From: JAGNKE01 sp965230245
Lineage (GTDB): Bacteria > Pseudomonadota > Alphaproteobacteria > Micavibrionales > Micavibrionaceae
Assembly (NCBI GenBank): GCA_965230245.1
Contig: OZ246000.1
Location: 434,001 to 498,000 of the forward strand
Direction: 5' to 3'
DNA length: 64,000 bases
The notes under the pieces were generated by a model that was not told the DNA's origin, did no database searches, and saw nothing but the letters and a program-made list of their open reading frames with translations. Of this stretch, positions 52,213 through 60,873 are shown one piece after another; position 1 is the first letter of the stretch; the number at the start of each line of letters is the position of its first letter. A program made the translations under genes and the position numbers.

Positions 52213-54690
52213 ATGGCTGGCCCAGACAACATCATCCCTCCTCAAGGTCCTCAAGACGATCCGGATCATCTTTCGGCAAAAGACATGGAAGACAAGATCA
52301 TGGAGGAAGTCGATCCGGTTGCGTTCCGGTCAGGCTTAACGGAAGATGCCTCGTTAACATCTCAGCGTGTTTTTGCAATTGGCGGACTAGTCGCCACACT
52401 CGGACGAGAAGCTGAGCCAACACCTGAAACACGCAAAGAACCGACATACGAATCAACCGACTTTAATCCCTACTCCAATCAGGGCGGTGACGAGCGTAAC
52501 CGCATCTACAACGAACACATGGCAGGCACTGCAGAAGGTAAAATTGCCGGCGTAATGGGCGATTACAAAGGCTTGAGTGCCGCAGAAGTCGAAAAACGCA
52601 AACGCGAAGAAGCTTATGCGACAGCCGTGATGACGTCGACAGCGATTATGTCCGCGCAAAAACTTCAGGCTTATCAAGACTCCTTCGGCGGCGGCGGTAT
52701 GTTCGGTGAAGACTGGAAACAGCCTGAAATGACCTATGAAGAATACAGTCAAGCTGTTGACGGCGTTACCACTGCCCACGAGACGGAATTCAAACCGGCT
52801 GCTGCTGGTGCTGCGGAGTCAGTAGACCGACTCGATAGAGAACAGTTCCGCAGAGATAATGAACAGATAGGACAGGAGGCACAAACTTACCTCACAGACC
52901 TGTCACAGCGTTTAGAAACAACAACCGATCCGGCTGAAAGAGCGCAACTTGAGCGCACGATCGAAGTGGCAAGACAGTACTATGGCATTCCGGAAGGTGC
53001 TGAACTCACGATGGAAAACGCTCAGCGTTTCAGGGCCACAAGTGCCGCCCTCATGCAAAATGAGCGGTGGGTTACGCAGAACCGTGCATTGATTGGTACT
53101 GCGCAGCAAGCTCTTGGAGAAATGGTGACCGAGCTTGAAGCACAACGTGACAGCATTGGCCAGATTACAACCACAGAAGAAGCAATGGTCATCGCGGAAC
53201 GCATGCAGACTGATGCGTCGGCCTTCATAAGCGGAATTGATGAACAAAGCGCGGTTGGTGTTTTGGCAATGGGTCTTCAGGGTGAGGCACAAGCAGCAAG
53301 AGCAGAAGGAAACACTCAAAAAGCCGAGATGCTTGAAACGACAGCCGCGATGCTCTCTGAGACAGATCCTGAGCAAAGAGCGCAGCTAATACAGCAATAC
53401 GAGCAGCAAATTGAACAACTGCGCCAAGCACCGGGTGCCGACGACCCGACATCGGAAACAGGCCAATCATTGCAATATATGGAAAGCATGGTGGGTATCG
53501 CCAAGGGCGAAGGAACTGCAAAGGAATTTATGCAGCAGACTCTTGATGCCCAAAATGCTGAAATTGAACGAATGGCAGCTGAAGGAGATGTTGAAGGCCT
53601 CAAAGCAGCTCTTCAGGCACGCTCTGAACAGCAGCTGGCCTTTACGCAAAATGCGCAAAACATGCTGACCCAAACCATGGAAAGCATCGACCAATCTGCT
53701 GACATCACAAGACAATTATATGAAGTAACAAGAGAGAGAGATCGCCTGTTCAACGAAGCCATAAAAGATGGCAACATTACCGAAGCTGAACAGGATAAAA
53801 TCATGGAACTCACGCAGCAACGTGAAAGCCTGTTGGAACAATTTACAGAAAAACGTGAAGAACTGGGACAGGTATACGATCGTGCAAAGCTGGCTCTTGA
53901 AAATGACGTGATGCGATCCTATGTGTCAGAAGAAACGCTGCAACGCGCAGATATGATCGTTGCGCGCCTTGAGCGTGCTGATAGAGCTAACCAAGCTGCC
54001 ATGGTTCTGGAACAAGCGCGTGAGCACCCTGGAATGCTCGTTCTTGAAGGCGATCCTGCAGCAATTTCAGCTCAACTTGAAGGCGCGGCCGGAGCAATCA
54101 ATGAGCTCAAGGCTACAGAGGCCGTGATTACTGATGATACAATTACGCAACTTTCTACTGAACATGGCTTGGATCAGTCTGTAATTCGTCAGATGGTCGA
54201 GCAAGAGCATCTTGAAATTAACGAAAACACTCAGGCTCTTATTTTCTCAAGAGGAAATGATCTGTCGAATTCGTCCATCGCTATACCGCTGTTCGGACCT
54301 CTGGATTATAATGAAACTCTTTTTTCGCCGGTACCGATTTCCCAGACAGATTGGTCAACATACGACCCCGCTGCGAACTATGGGGTCTACGGTGGAAACC
54401 AACAATGTTTTGCGGACAGCGATGACTTTCATAAATATGACCCGCCGCCAAGTGAAGATTCTGTAACCCCTAGCTATAATAAGCCTTGGTACGAATCCGC
54501 TTGGGACACAACCACAGACTTTATGGCAAGCATCTTCGGCAGTGACGACCCTGCTCCGGCGACGACACCGTCTTCGGACCCGCTCAACCCGCTGGCTCCG
54601 GAAAATATTATGCTTGCTGAAAATAATAATACCACCACGGGTGCTGCCCCTGGCAATCAGGGAGGCTCAGGAGGAACAGGAATGGCTTAA
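52213..54690 (+). CDS. Large coiled-coil orphan protein, 825 aa
   Basis: The protein is not recognised. It has no signal peptide and begins MAGPDNIIPPQGPQDD. From about residue 200 to 690 it is dominated by Gln/Glu/Ala-rich helices with heptad-like leucines, e.g. EQRAQLIQQYEQQIEQL and LTQQRESLLEQFTEKREEL. The last 130 residues are Pro/Asn/Gly/Ser-rich and look disordered. AGGA eight bases before the ATG supports the start. The protein might be a filament, a tether or a phage-tail-tape-like ruler. It is followed by two peptidoglycan-cleaving enzymes in the same direction, so a shared cell-wall role is plausible by context only. Confidence 0.6.
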   Translation: MAGPDNIIPPQGPQDDPDHLSAKDMEDKIMEEVDPVAFRSGLTEDASLTSQRVFAIGGLVATLGREAEPTPETRKEPTYESTDFNPYSNQGGDERNRIYNEHMAGTAEGKIAGVMGDYKGLSAAEVEKRKREEAYATAVMTSTAIMSAQKLQAYQDSFGGGGMFGEDWKQPEMTYEEYSQAVDGVTTAHETEFKPAAAGAAESVDRLDREQFRRDNEQIGQEAQTYLTDLSQRLETTTDPAERAQLERTIEVARQYYGIPEGAELTMENAQRFRATSAALMQNERWVTQNRALIGTAQQALGEMVTELEAQRDSIGQITTTEEAMVIAERMQTDASAFISGIDEQSAVGVLAMGLQGEAQAARAEGNTQKAEMLETTAAMLSETDPEQRAQLIQQYEQQIEQLRQAPGADDPTSETGQSLQYMESMVGIAKGEGTAKEFMQQTLDAQNAEIERMAAEGDVEGLKAALQARSEQQLAFTQNAQNMLTQTMESIDQSADITRQLYEVTRERDRLFNEAIKDGNITEAEQDKIMELTQQRESLLEQFTEKREELGQVYDRAKLALENDVMRSYVSEETLQRADMIVARLERADRANQAAMVLEQAREHPGMLVLEGDPAAISAQLEGAAGAINELKATEAVITDDTITQLSTEHGLDQSVIRQMVEQEHLEINENTQALIFSRGNDLSNSSIAIPLFGPLDYNETLFSPVPISQTDWSTYDPAANYGVYGGNQQCFADSDDFHKYDPPPSEDSVTPSYNKPWYESAWDTTTDFMASIFGSDDPAPATTPSSDPLNPLAPENIMLAENNNTTTGAAPGNQGGSGGTGMA

Positions 54691-54717
54691 GTTGATTGGC
54701 CAAGAAACTTAATTTAT

Positions 54718-54747
54718 TTGACGGGTTAAAAATAAATTTTGTATTAT
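54718..54747 (+). promoter_or_regulatory. Putative promoter of the muramidase-like gene
   Basis: TTGACG (54718-54723) and TATTAT (54742-54747) are 18 bases apart, the same spacing as in the promoter of the preceding gene. The following leader shares an AAAAAGCGGT stretch with that gene. Confidence 0.4.
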
Positions 54748-54803
54748 GACATTAAAATAAAAAAGCGGTCATAGTACTGTAGATATGAGAAAGGGTGAAA
54801 AAC

Positions 54804-55982
54804 GTGTCAATTCCAGAAGATACGACAGTCGGAGATAACACTGGCACACCGGAAAGACCGGTGCAAAACGGCATGCGTCCTGAAGACTACGCACTTATAG
54901 AACAGGACAGACGCAGAGCCGCAATGCTCGCACAACAACAGACAGATGCCGCGCAGCGTGATCAGCTCAACGGTGCCGCAGCATTTCTTTATCTTATCGC
55001 AATGTTTATGGGTATCGCAGACGACGATGCTCTCAACAGTGATGAGGCCTTGGCCGAACTCGCAAGCGCATTAGGTCTGGAAGAAGACGCCTTCAGAAAC
55101 ACTGTGAGCCGTGTACGCTCTGGCGAAATGTCTTTCGCGGAAGCAGCGCGCACAACATACCGATCCAGCAGCGGCGGCACAGTTTCCGAATCCGAAATCG
55201 CTGCAGCCAATACTGCTATCGAGCGTTATGCCAGTAGCGACAACCCGCTTCTCGAAGTGATCGCAGCCAAAGAATCAAACGGAAATTACAATATCGTCTA
55301 CGGTGGAAGAAACATTAATTTGACGGGGATGACAGTCAATCAGGTTCTGGCATGGCAGGATGACTTTGTAGCTGGCGGTTCACCGTCTTCAGCTGCCGGT
55401 AAATACCAGATCATCCGTAAAACACTGCGCGGTTTGAAAGAAGAAATGGGATTAACCGGAAACGAAATGTTCGATGAAGAAATGCAAGACCGTATGGCAA
55501 TGCATCTCCTTGAAAGACGCGGCTACAGTGATTATCTGGCTGGAAATATGTCTGAAGAGCGCTTCATGCTGCGCATTTCACAGGAATGGGCATCCATGCC
55601 CAAGGACGCAAGCGGCCGCAGTTATTATGCAGGCGACGGCCTCAATAAAGCTCACGAGACACCTGAAAACCTGCTAGCGGCGATGCGCTTGACGCGTGAT
55701 TACGAATTAAATGGCAGACCAGATGAGAACCCTGCAGCCCTCGCATCAACAGGAGGAGACATCACAACAGATCCTCCATCCGTTGCGGCAGCATTCGGAA
55801 ATGGTGAAGGCACGGATGTAACACAAGCATCCGTCAACCCCATAACAGACGGTGTCAGCGCTGCATTTACCTTGGATGTAAATACAAACGGCGGCACGGA
55901 TCAAGTCGCTCTATCCGCGCTCAATGATACAGAGCTTTCAATGGGCGAACCTGCTCCTGACACTGGAATTAGGCCCGTTTAA
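54804..55982 (+). CDS. Muramidase-like protein with phage-type lysozyme domain
   Basis: Residues about 145-290 resemble phage-type muramidases common in rhizobial genomes and phages: LLEVIAAKESNGNYN with the likely catalytic Glu at 157, NLTGMTVNQVLAWQ, SSAAGKYQIIRKTLRGL and ERRGYSDYLAGNMSEERF, ending with QEWASMPKDASGRSYY. Such enzymes cut the glycan strands of peptidoglycan. The N-terminal 140 residues are Gln/Ala-rich and the last 90 disordered and Thr/Gly-rich. There is no signal peptide, so release needs another route. GTG at 54804 is chosen for AAAGGG eight bases upstream; the frame opens at GTG 54795. Confidence 0.72.
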   Translation: MSIPEDTTVGDNTGTPERPVQNGMRPEDYALIEQDRRRAAMLAQQQTDAAQRDQLNGAAAFLYLIAMFMGIADDDALNSDEALAELASALGLEEDAFRNTVSRVRSGEMSFAEAARTTYRSSSGGTVSESEIAAANTAIERYASSDNPLLEVIAAKESNGNYNIVYGGRNINLTGMTVNQVLAWQDDFVAGGSPSSAAGKYQIIRKTLRGLKEEMGLTGNEMFDEEMQDRMAMHLLERRGYSDYLAGNMSEERFMLRISQEWASMPKDASGRSYYAGDGLNKAHETPENLLAAMRLTRDYELNGRPDENPAALASTGGDITTDPPSVAAAFGNGEGTDVTQASVNPITDGVSAAFTLDVNTNGGTDQVALSALNDTELSMGEPAPDTGIRPV

Positions 55983-56025
55983 AGCAAATAAATTAGCGTT
56001 TTATTTACCATAAAAGAGATACCAT

Positions 56026-56054
56026 AAAGAGGTGTGCCAAAAAGCACCTCTTTT
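56026..56054 (+). terminator. Intrinsic terminator after the muramidase-like gene
   Basis: AAAGAGGTG (56026-56034) and CACCTCTTT (56045-56053) form a nine-base-pair stem followed by TTTT. It separates the muramidase-like gene from the lytic transglycosylase gene. Confidence 0.85.
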
Positions 56055-56076
56055 CAATTAATCTCCGGTAAATATT

Positions 56077-57225
56077 TTGAAACATCCGTATCTCATAGCC
56101 TTGGCTTTTACCTTTCTCTGCACATTCATTTTTGTGGAGAGCAACGCTATGGAACGTAAAGCTCCCCTTCATATACAGGTCAAACTGCCAGAGCGAAAGC
56201 CCCAAAACACGTCCTGCCCGTTTGTGGTCAGTACAAAATCATCTTCAAAATACGGTTTGCGAATCAATCTTCTGCAACGAGAACGCAATGACATCATACT
56301 GGCATCATCATTACAAAAATCTTTGAAAGACAGCGGCAGAGATGACCGCGTAATATCTGCTCTGTACCATGCGAGCTTAAAAACCGGCGTAGATTTCGAA
56401 CTGCTTGTCATAAAAGCAATGATGGAAAGTAACCTCGGCCTTTTTGTCTCATCACGCCAAAGCTCTGCCAAGGGCGTGTTCCACTACATAGAAGCCACAT
56501 GGTTGAGCCTGATCCACCGATATGGTGAAGACATCGGCCTGCATGAATACGCCCAAGCCGTAAGTATCAGCAAAGCCAACATCCCCTACCTCAAACCCAA
56601 AAACGAGCACTACCGCAAAAAAATCCTCGCCTTGCGACTTGATCCGTTTATCTCTGCGATGATTAAGGGCTATCAAATCAAAGAAGAAGGCAAAATCATC
56701 CGTAAATGGAAAAACGGAGAACATGTAACCGTCACGGATCATTTCATAGTACACATGCTCGGCCTGAATTTAGCCGGCACATTTTATAAGCTAAAAAACA
56801 AGCGCTCGGATATGAAGTTGGCGAATAGTAAAAACGCGGCCATGCGGGAAGCCGTTAGAAACAACCGCTTCTTTTTCTATGACACGAAGAAAAAAGCGCT
56901 GAACGCACGCCAATCTTACGCAAAATTCCGCGAGCGCGTTTCCGCAGCACAGGAAAAAATTTCAAATATCTTGGCAGAATATGCAAAGGATGCTGGCTGC
57001 GAACGCTTTACCCCGATAACACCTTACACACTGCCGGAAGAAAACACCCGCGAGGCAAAAAGCGATATGTTCAAATTTGCTGCACTATACCCACACTCCG
57101 AAACACCCGAAAATCACGCCAAGAGCAACGACGAAGAGAAATACTGCAAGCCCGATGCAGAATTCGCACTGCTTTCACTTCAGCCGGCTGTGAATCTCGA
57201 TATGAAACGCAACTTCGGCAAATAA
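56077..57225 (+). CDS. Lytic transglycosylase-like (SLT) protein
   Basis: The 382-residue protein has an N-terminal hydrophobic segment (about residues 5-20), a signal peptide or anchor, so it acts in the envelope. Residues about 95-150 carry the SLT pattern: a helix ending in KTGVDFELLVIKAMMESNL with the catalytic Glu at 117, and SSAKGVFHYIEATWLSL. Such enzymes cleave peptidoglycan to anhydromuropeptides. The rest is Lys-rich and unlike known SLT accessory domains. The TTG start at 56077 has no good ribosome-binding site; the context of the hydrophobic stretch supports it. It is convergent with mdh. Confidence 0.75.
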   Translation: MKHPYLIALAFTFLCTFIFVESNAMERKAPLHIQVKLPERKPQNTSCPFVVSTKSSSKYGLRINLLQRERNDIILASSLQKSLKDSGRDDRVISALYHASLKTGVDFELLVIKAMMESNLGLFVSSRQSSAKGVFHYIEATWLSLIHRYGEDIGLHEYAQAVSISKANIPYLKPKNEHYRKKILALRLDPFISAMIKGYQIKEEGKIIRKWKNGEHVTVTDHFIVHMLGLNLAGTFYKLKNKRSDMKLANSKNAAMREAVRNNRFFFYDTKKKALNARQSYAKFRERVSAAQEKISNILAEYAKDAGCERFTPITPYTLPEENTREAKSDMFKFAALYPHSETPENHAKSNDEEKYCKPDAEFALLSLQPAVNLDMKRNFGK

Positions 57226-57241
57226 ATATTGATTAGCGAGA

Positions 57242-58243
57242 CTACTCCGCAGCAGCAGCGTGCCCGCCGAACAAATGTTCGACACCTTCGCGCTCTTCAC
57301 GCAACTCCTTAGCGGTCGCATCCATCCGCTCCCGGGAGAAATCATTGACATCAAGCCCTTGGACAATCTCATACTTTCCGTTTTTGCATGTAACGGGATA
57401 GCCGTAAATCACGCCCTCTTCAATACCGTAAGACCCGTCTGAGGGAATAGCCATGGAAACCCAGTCGCCGTCTTCCGTACCCAGCGCCCAACTGCGCATA
57501 TGATCAATCGCTGCAGACGCAGCAGACGCCGCGGAAGACGCACCGCGTGCCTTGATAATTGCCGCCCCGCGCTGCTGTACATCGGGAATGAATGTATCTT
57601 CATACCAGGACTGCTCAACTTTGCTCAGTGCTTCTTCGCCGCCGACAGTCGCGTGATGGATATCAGGATACTGCGTGGAACTGTGATTGCCCCAGATAAC
57701 TACTTTCTTGATATCGGTCGTAGCCGCGCCAGTCTTTTCTGCCAATTGGCTAATCGCACGGTTGTGATCAAGACGAACCATTGCCGTAAAGCATTTCGGA
57801 TCGAGATCAGGCGCATTCTGCTGCGCAATCAACGCATTCGTATTCGCAGGATTACCGACAACCAGTACTTTGACATCGCGGCTTGCATGATCGTTCAAAG
57901 CCTTGCCCTGAGGTGCAAAAATTGCCCCGTTCGCTTCCAGAAGGTCTTTGCGCTCCATTCCGGCGCCACGCGGACGCGCACCGACCAGAAGAGCGTAGTC
58001 CGCATCCTTAAATGCAACATTTGCATCATCTGTCGCCACAATGTCCTGCAACAACGGAAACGCACAATCATTCAACTCCATAATAACGCCTTTCAGCGCA
58101 TCCAGCGCAGGCGTAATCTCCAGCAATTGTAAAATAACCGGCTGATCTTTTCCCAACATATCGCCTGAAGCAATACGGAATAACAGAGCGTATCCGATTT
58201 GACCTGCTGCACCTGTGACAGCGACCCTGACTGGAGATTTCAT
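57242..58243 (-). CDS. mdh: Malate dehydrogenase, cytosolic-like type
   Basis: This enzyme oxidises malate to oxaloacetate with NAD+ in the TCA cycle. The 333-residue protein begins with VRVAVTGAAGQIGYALLFRIASG, has GARPRGAGMERKDLL, VGNPANTNALIA, RLDHNRAISQLA and IWGNHSSTQYPDIHHA with the catalytic His. These segments mark the cytosolic-like type 2 MDH, whereas I expect many alphaproteobacteria to use the LDH-like type 3. AAAGG eight bases upstream supports ATG 58243. It is separated from sucC by the plus-strand block. Confidence 0.95.
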   Translation of the reverse strand: MKSPVRVAVTGAAGQIGYALLFRIASGDMLGKDQPVILQLLEITPALDALKGVIMELNDCAFPLLQDIVATDDANVAFKDADYALLVGARPRGAGMERKDLLEANGAIFAPQGKALNDHASRDVKVLVVGNPANTNALIAQQNAPDLDPKCFTAMVRLDHNRAISQLAEKTGAATTDIKKVVIWGNHSSTQYPDIHHATVGGEEALSKVEQSWYEDTFIPDVQQRGAAIIKARGASSAASAASAAIDHMRSWALGTEDGDWVSMAIPSDGSYGIEEGVIYGYPVTCKNGKYEIVQGLDVNDFSRERMDATAKELREEREGVEHLFGGHAAAAE

Positions 58244-58482
58244 AAGAAGAACCTTTCTTTAATATTATGCGCGAGAAACAACGAGTGCTCCTAAAAGTCT
58301 TAAACTGTTTCCTTAGACGGAGCAAGCCCAGCCGTATATTGAGAAGGCAATATCGGCGGAAAAACAAAGAGATAGAGCAAACAGGATGAAAACCACAGTA
58401 TTCATTAATAAATTAACGTTTTTTATTGCAAATTGCGGATAAAATCATCATATTAGCCTCAAAAGATATAACAAAGGGTGTA

Positions 58483-58794
58483 ATGGAAATGTTGAACATT
58501 CGTAACAAAGTCGATTTACGTGGTGCGACCAAATCTCTATTTGATGCTGGCTATAGAAAAGATCGTGAAATAGCTGCCCAAGCCGGCATAAACCTTCAAC
58601 CTGAACAATACGAGGCTCTGAAACGTGAAGGGAGCACCCTTGGAACGACGTTCAGCGAAGGCGTGATTATATCCGAATATACAGATACAGGTATTTACTC
58701 TAGGACAGAAGGCCCGAATGAAATTCAGGATCGCATTAATAAAGATGTGCGTGAACACCTGGAAGCCCACTTCGGAGCGCTCGACAGCGTCTAA
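58483..58794 (+). CDS. Small orphan protein, 103 aa
   Basis: The 103-residue product is not recognised. ATG 58483 is chosen because AAGGG lies five bases before it; the frame opens 57 bases earlier. It starts MEMLNIRNKVDLRGATKSL, is mixed in charge and has no Cys or membrane segment, with EPEQYEALKR-like LQPEQYEALKREGSTLG in the middle. It lies 70 bases before another small orphan in the same direction. Confidence 0.5.
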   Translation: MEMLNIRNKVDLRGATKSLFDAGYRKDREIAAQAGINLQPEQYEALKREGSTLGTTFSEGVIISEYTDTGIYSRTEGPNEIQDRINKDVREHLEAHFGALDSV

Positions 58795-58864
58795 AACTAC
58801 CCCCACTTAAAAAAACAGGGTATAGTATTAGCAAATATACATAAAAAGGGATTTAAGGGCAAAA

Positions 58865-59401
58865 ATGTCAAAACTTCTCGATCGTATCGCCAGAATCACT
58901 GGTGGCTTCGGCTCCGCGAACGGTGAAGGTGCCAGCCGCAGCGCCAGAACACAGGATATGAATATGTCGATGCACGACCTGCAGGGCTGGATGAACGAAA
59001 ACGGTCTAAACGTGACTCCAGAGCCTATGGGACGCGGTTTTGTTGTGTCTACGGCGCATGTAACAGGGATAGATCCTGAAGATGAACGCTTTGCAGGTGA
59101 TTACCTTGGCGTGAACGAAGCCGGCGAAACCAAGTACCGCATTCACTCCGGCGCATCCTACCACCACGAAGCAACATACGAAATTTTCGAAAAAATCAGC
59201 TATAACCGTGCGGCGGGAGAAACACCGGTTAATATCAATTCCCGAACAGGCGAAGTGCAGCGCATTCCCCGTGATTCGGACATTGAGGTTATCGGCAATT
59301 TCGGCGGAACGCGCGTTGCAGGCGTCGCTTTCAAGGGAGTAAGTAAACCCGTGGAACTAAAACCTGCAGATCCTGAACTTCAGGCTCACGAGTTTTATTA
59401 A
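58865..59401 (+). CDS. Orphan protein with amphipathic N-terminus, 178 aa
   Basis: The protein starts MSKLLDRIARITGGFGSANG, an amphipathic helix and a Gly/Ser-rich linker, followed by MSMHDLQGWMNENGLN. This layout resembles the N-terminal module of the tandem orphans at 28.5-30.3 kb, although the residues differ. The rest, with VVSTAHVTGIDPEDERFAGD and GNFGGTRVAGVAFKG, looks like a small beta-rich domain. No family is recognised. AAGGG lies seven bases before the ATG, and a strong terminator follows the stop. Confidence 0.55.
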   Translation: MSKLLDRIARITGGFGSANGEGASRSARTQDMNMSMHDLQGWMNENGLNVTPEPMGRGFVVSTAHVTGIDPEDERFAGDYLGVNEAGETKYRIHSGASYHHEATYEIFEKISYNRAAGETPVNINSRTGEVQRIPRDSDIEVIGNFGGTRVAGVAFKGVSKPVELKPADPELQAHEFY

Positions 59402-59429
59402 AAAAAGTGAATTTACTGATCAAAGAACA

Positions 59430-59456
59430 AAGGCGCTTCGATAAGTGCCTTTTTTT
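59430..59456 (+). terminator. Intrinsic terminator after the 178-aa orphan
   Basis: AAGGCGCTT (59430-59438) pairs with AAGTGCCTT (59443-59451) including one G-T pair, around a four-base loop, followed by a run of T. The converging DUF2336 gene ends a few bases farther on. Confidence 0.85.
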
Positions 59457-59463
59457 ATAAAGC

Positions 59464-60732
59464 TTAGGCCTCAAGCCCCAAAAACTCGATCTGCCAATCC
59501 AACTCTTCCTCCGTCATCGGATAATCCGTTCCGCCCTTTGGGTAAATAAGCTTTTGGTGAGAAATCTTGGCCATCTCCTGTTGCATGGTTAGCGCTGTGC
59601 GCATCGACAACCCCGCCTTCCAGCAAATTGCAACAATTGGCTTGGCTGACGCACTTTCCACAATGTCCTCAAGCTCGGAAACCTTATATCCCGTTAACTT
59701 GGCCAGAGCAGCATAGACAAAATCATATTCCCGCACGGCCATGGCATCGGAAACCACAACATCATCAAGCTTTCCCTTTTTCGCAAGACGGCTTACACGC
59801 TGCTCAATAGTTTCCGCCTTCTTGGGATCGCCCTTGATAAATTCCAGCCTGCGCCTGAAAACCTCGGCTATTTCATCTGCCATCTCTTCGTCAAAATCAC
59901 CGCGGGAGATAAGCAAATCCCGTATAGACGCGTCTACAAACTCCGCCAGTTCCTTTGCCATAGAAAAGGAGAGCCCCGGGCGCTTAGCTAGAGGCTCTTG
60001 CCATTCTTTATGCTCGCGCGCACGCTCAACGATATCCTGCAAGGTTTCCGTGCTGATATCCGCACCCTTGTTACCAAGCAGAACCTTACCGCCCGGAATA
60101 TCATCGACATTGATCACAGCCGCAGAGACAACTTTACTGACCGCGCTTCTCGCCGCAATGGCCTGCACAACCCAGCTCGCAGGATGAGATTTCAGGATTT
60201 CGATCAAATCCCGATCGGCCAACGTCGCGCAAAACCGTAATATCGGCTCAGAAACGTCACGCTCGACATCCCGCGCCAGTTGCGCAGCAACTTTAGGCGG
60301 TGCATACGCATGGTCTTTAAGAGTACTGGAAAGCGCCAGCCTGATTTTCAAAACCTCATCCAGCGCCAAAGTCCCCAGCGACTGCACAGCATAAGCATAA
60401 AGCTGAGAGTGTTTATCCTCTGATAAGGTCGGCAGCAAAGCGACAAGCCTTGCAGCCAGTGTCATGCGAACATCCATATTGTTGTCCGTCGCCAAAAACG
60501 GGGAAACATGCAAGGGCATCAGATCATTTCCCGCAACCGCGCGCCGCACCTCTGGTTCGGGATCATTCTGAGCCAGATAATACAAAATTTCAGGATGTGT
60601 TTTACGGTTCTTGGCCAGATCAAGACGTTCTTTCAAACTTCCGTTGACCGCAAGCTCTTTTTCGCGCTCATAACGGCTAGAGTCGCGACTGCTCTTCTTC
60701 TGCTTTGTAAAAACACTAAGGAATTTCACCAT
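59464..60732 (-). CDS. DUF2336 domain protein
   Basis: The 422-residue helical protein has the DUF2336 layout, a family common in alphaproteobacteria with unknown function: short helical repeats with PEILYYLAQNDPEPEVRRAVA at the start, FCATLADRDLIEILKSHPASWVV, and LAEFVDASIRDLLISR, similar to HEAT-like repeats that bind partners. It has no signal peptide and starts MVKFLSVFTKQKKS. It stands alone between zapE and the converging orphans. Confidence 0.8.
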   Translation of the reverse strand: MVKFLSVFTKQKKSSRDSSRYEREKELAVNGSLKERLDLAKNRKTHPEILYYLAQNDPEPEVRRAVAGNDLMPLHVSPFLATDNNMDVRMTLAARLVALLPTLSEDKHSQLYAYAVQSLGTLALDEVLKIRLALSSTLKDHAYAPPKVAAQLARDVERDVSEPILRFCATLADRDLIEILKSHPASWVVQAIAARSAVSKVVSAAVINVDDIPGGKVLLGNKGADISTETLQDIVERAREHKEWQEPLAKRPGLSFSMAKELAEFVDASIRDLLISRGDFDEEMADEIAEVFRRRLEFIKGDPKKAETIEQRVSRLAKKGKLDDVVVSDAMAVREYDFVYAALAKLTGYKVSELEDIVESASAKPIVAICWKAGLSMRTALTMQQEMAKISHQKLIYPKGGTDYPMTEEELDWQIEFLGLEA

Positions 60733-60873
60733 GCCCTACACTAACTGATAATGGAATAAAAATCATTAGCCGAATAAGGCACTATGCAAGATTCATGACA
60801 ATCAAATTAATACATGAATTACAGACATATAGAAGAAAAACATAAGGTAAAAAATAAAGACAAAAAGCTAAGC

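Noticed and set aside
54804..57225. A prophage remnant
   Set aside because: One phage-type lysozyme and a coiled-coil protein are not enough; no capsid, terminase, portal or integrase gene is present nearby.
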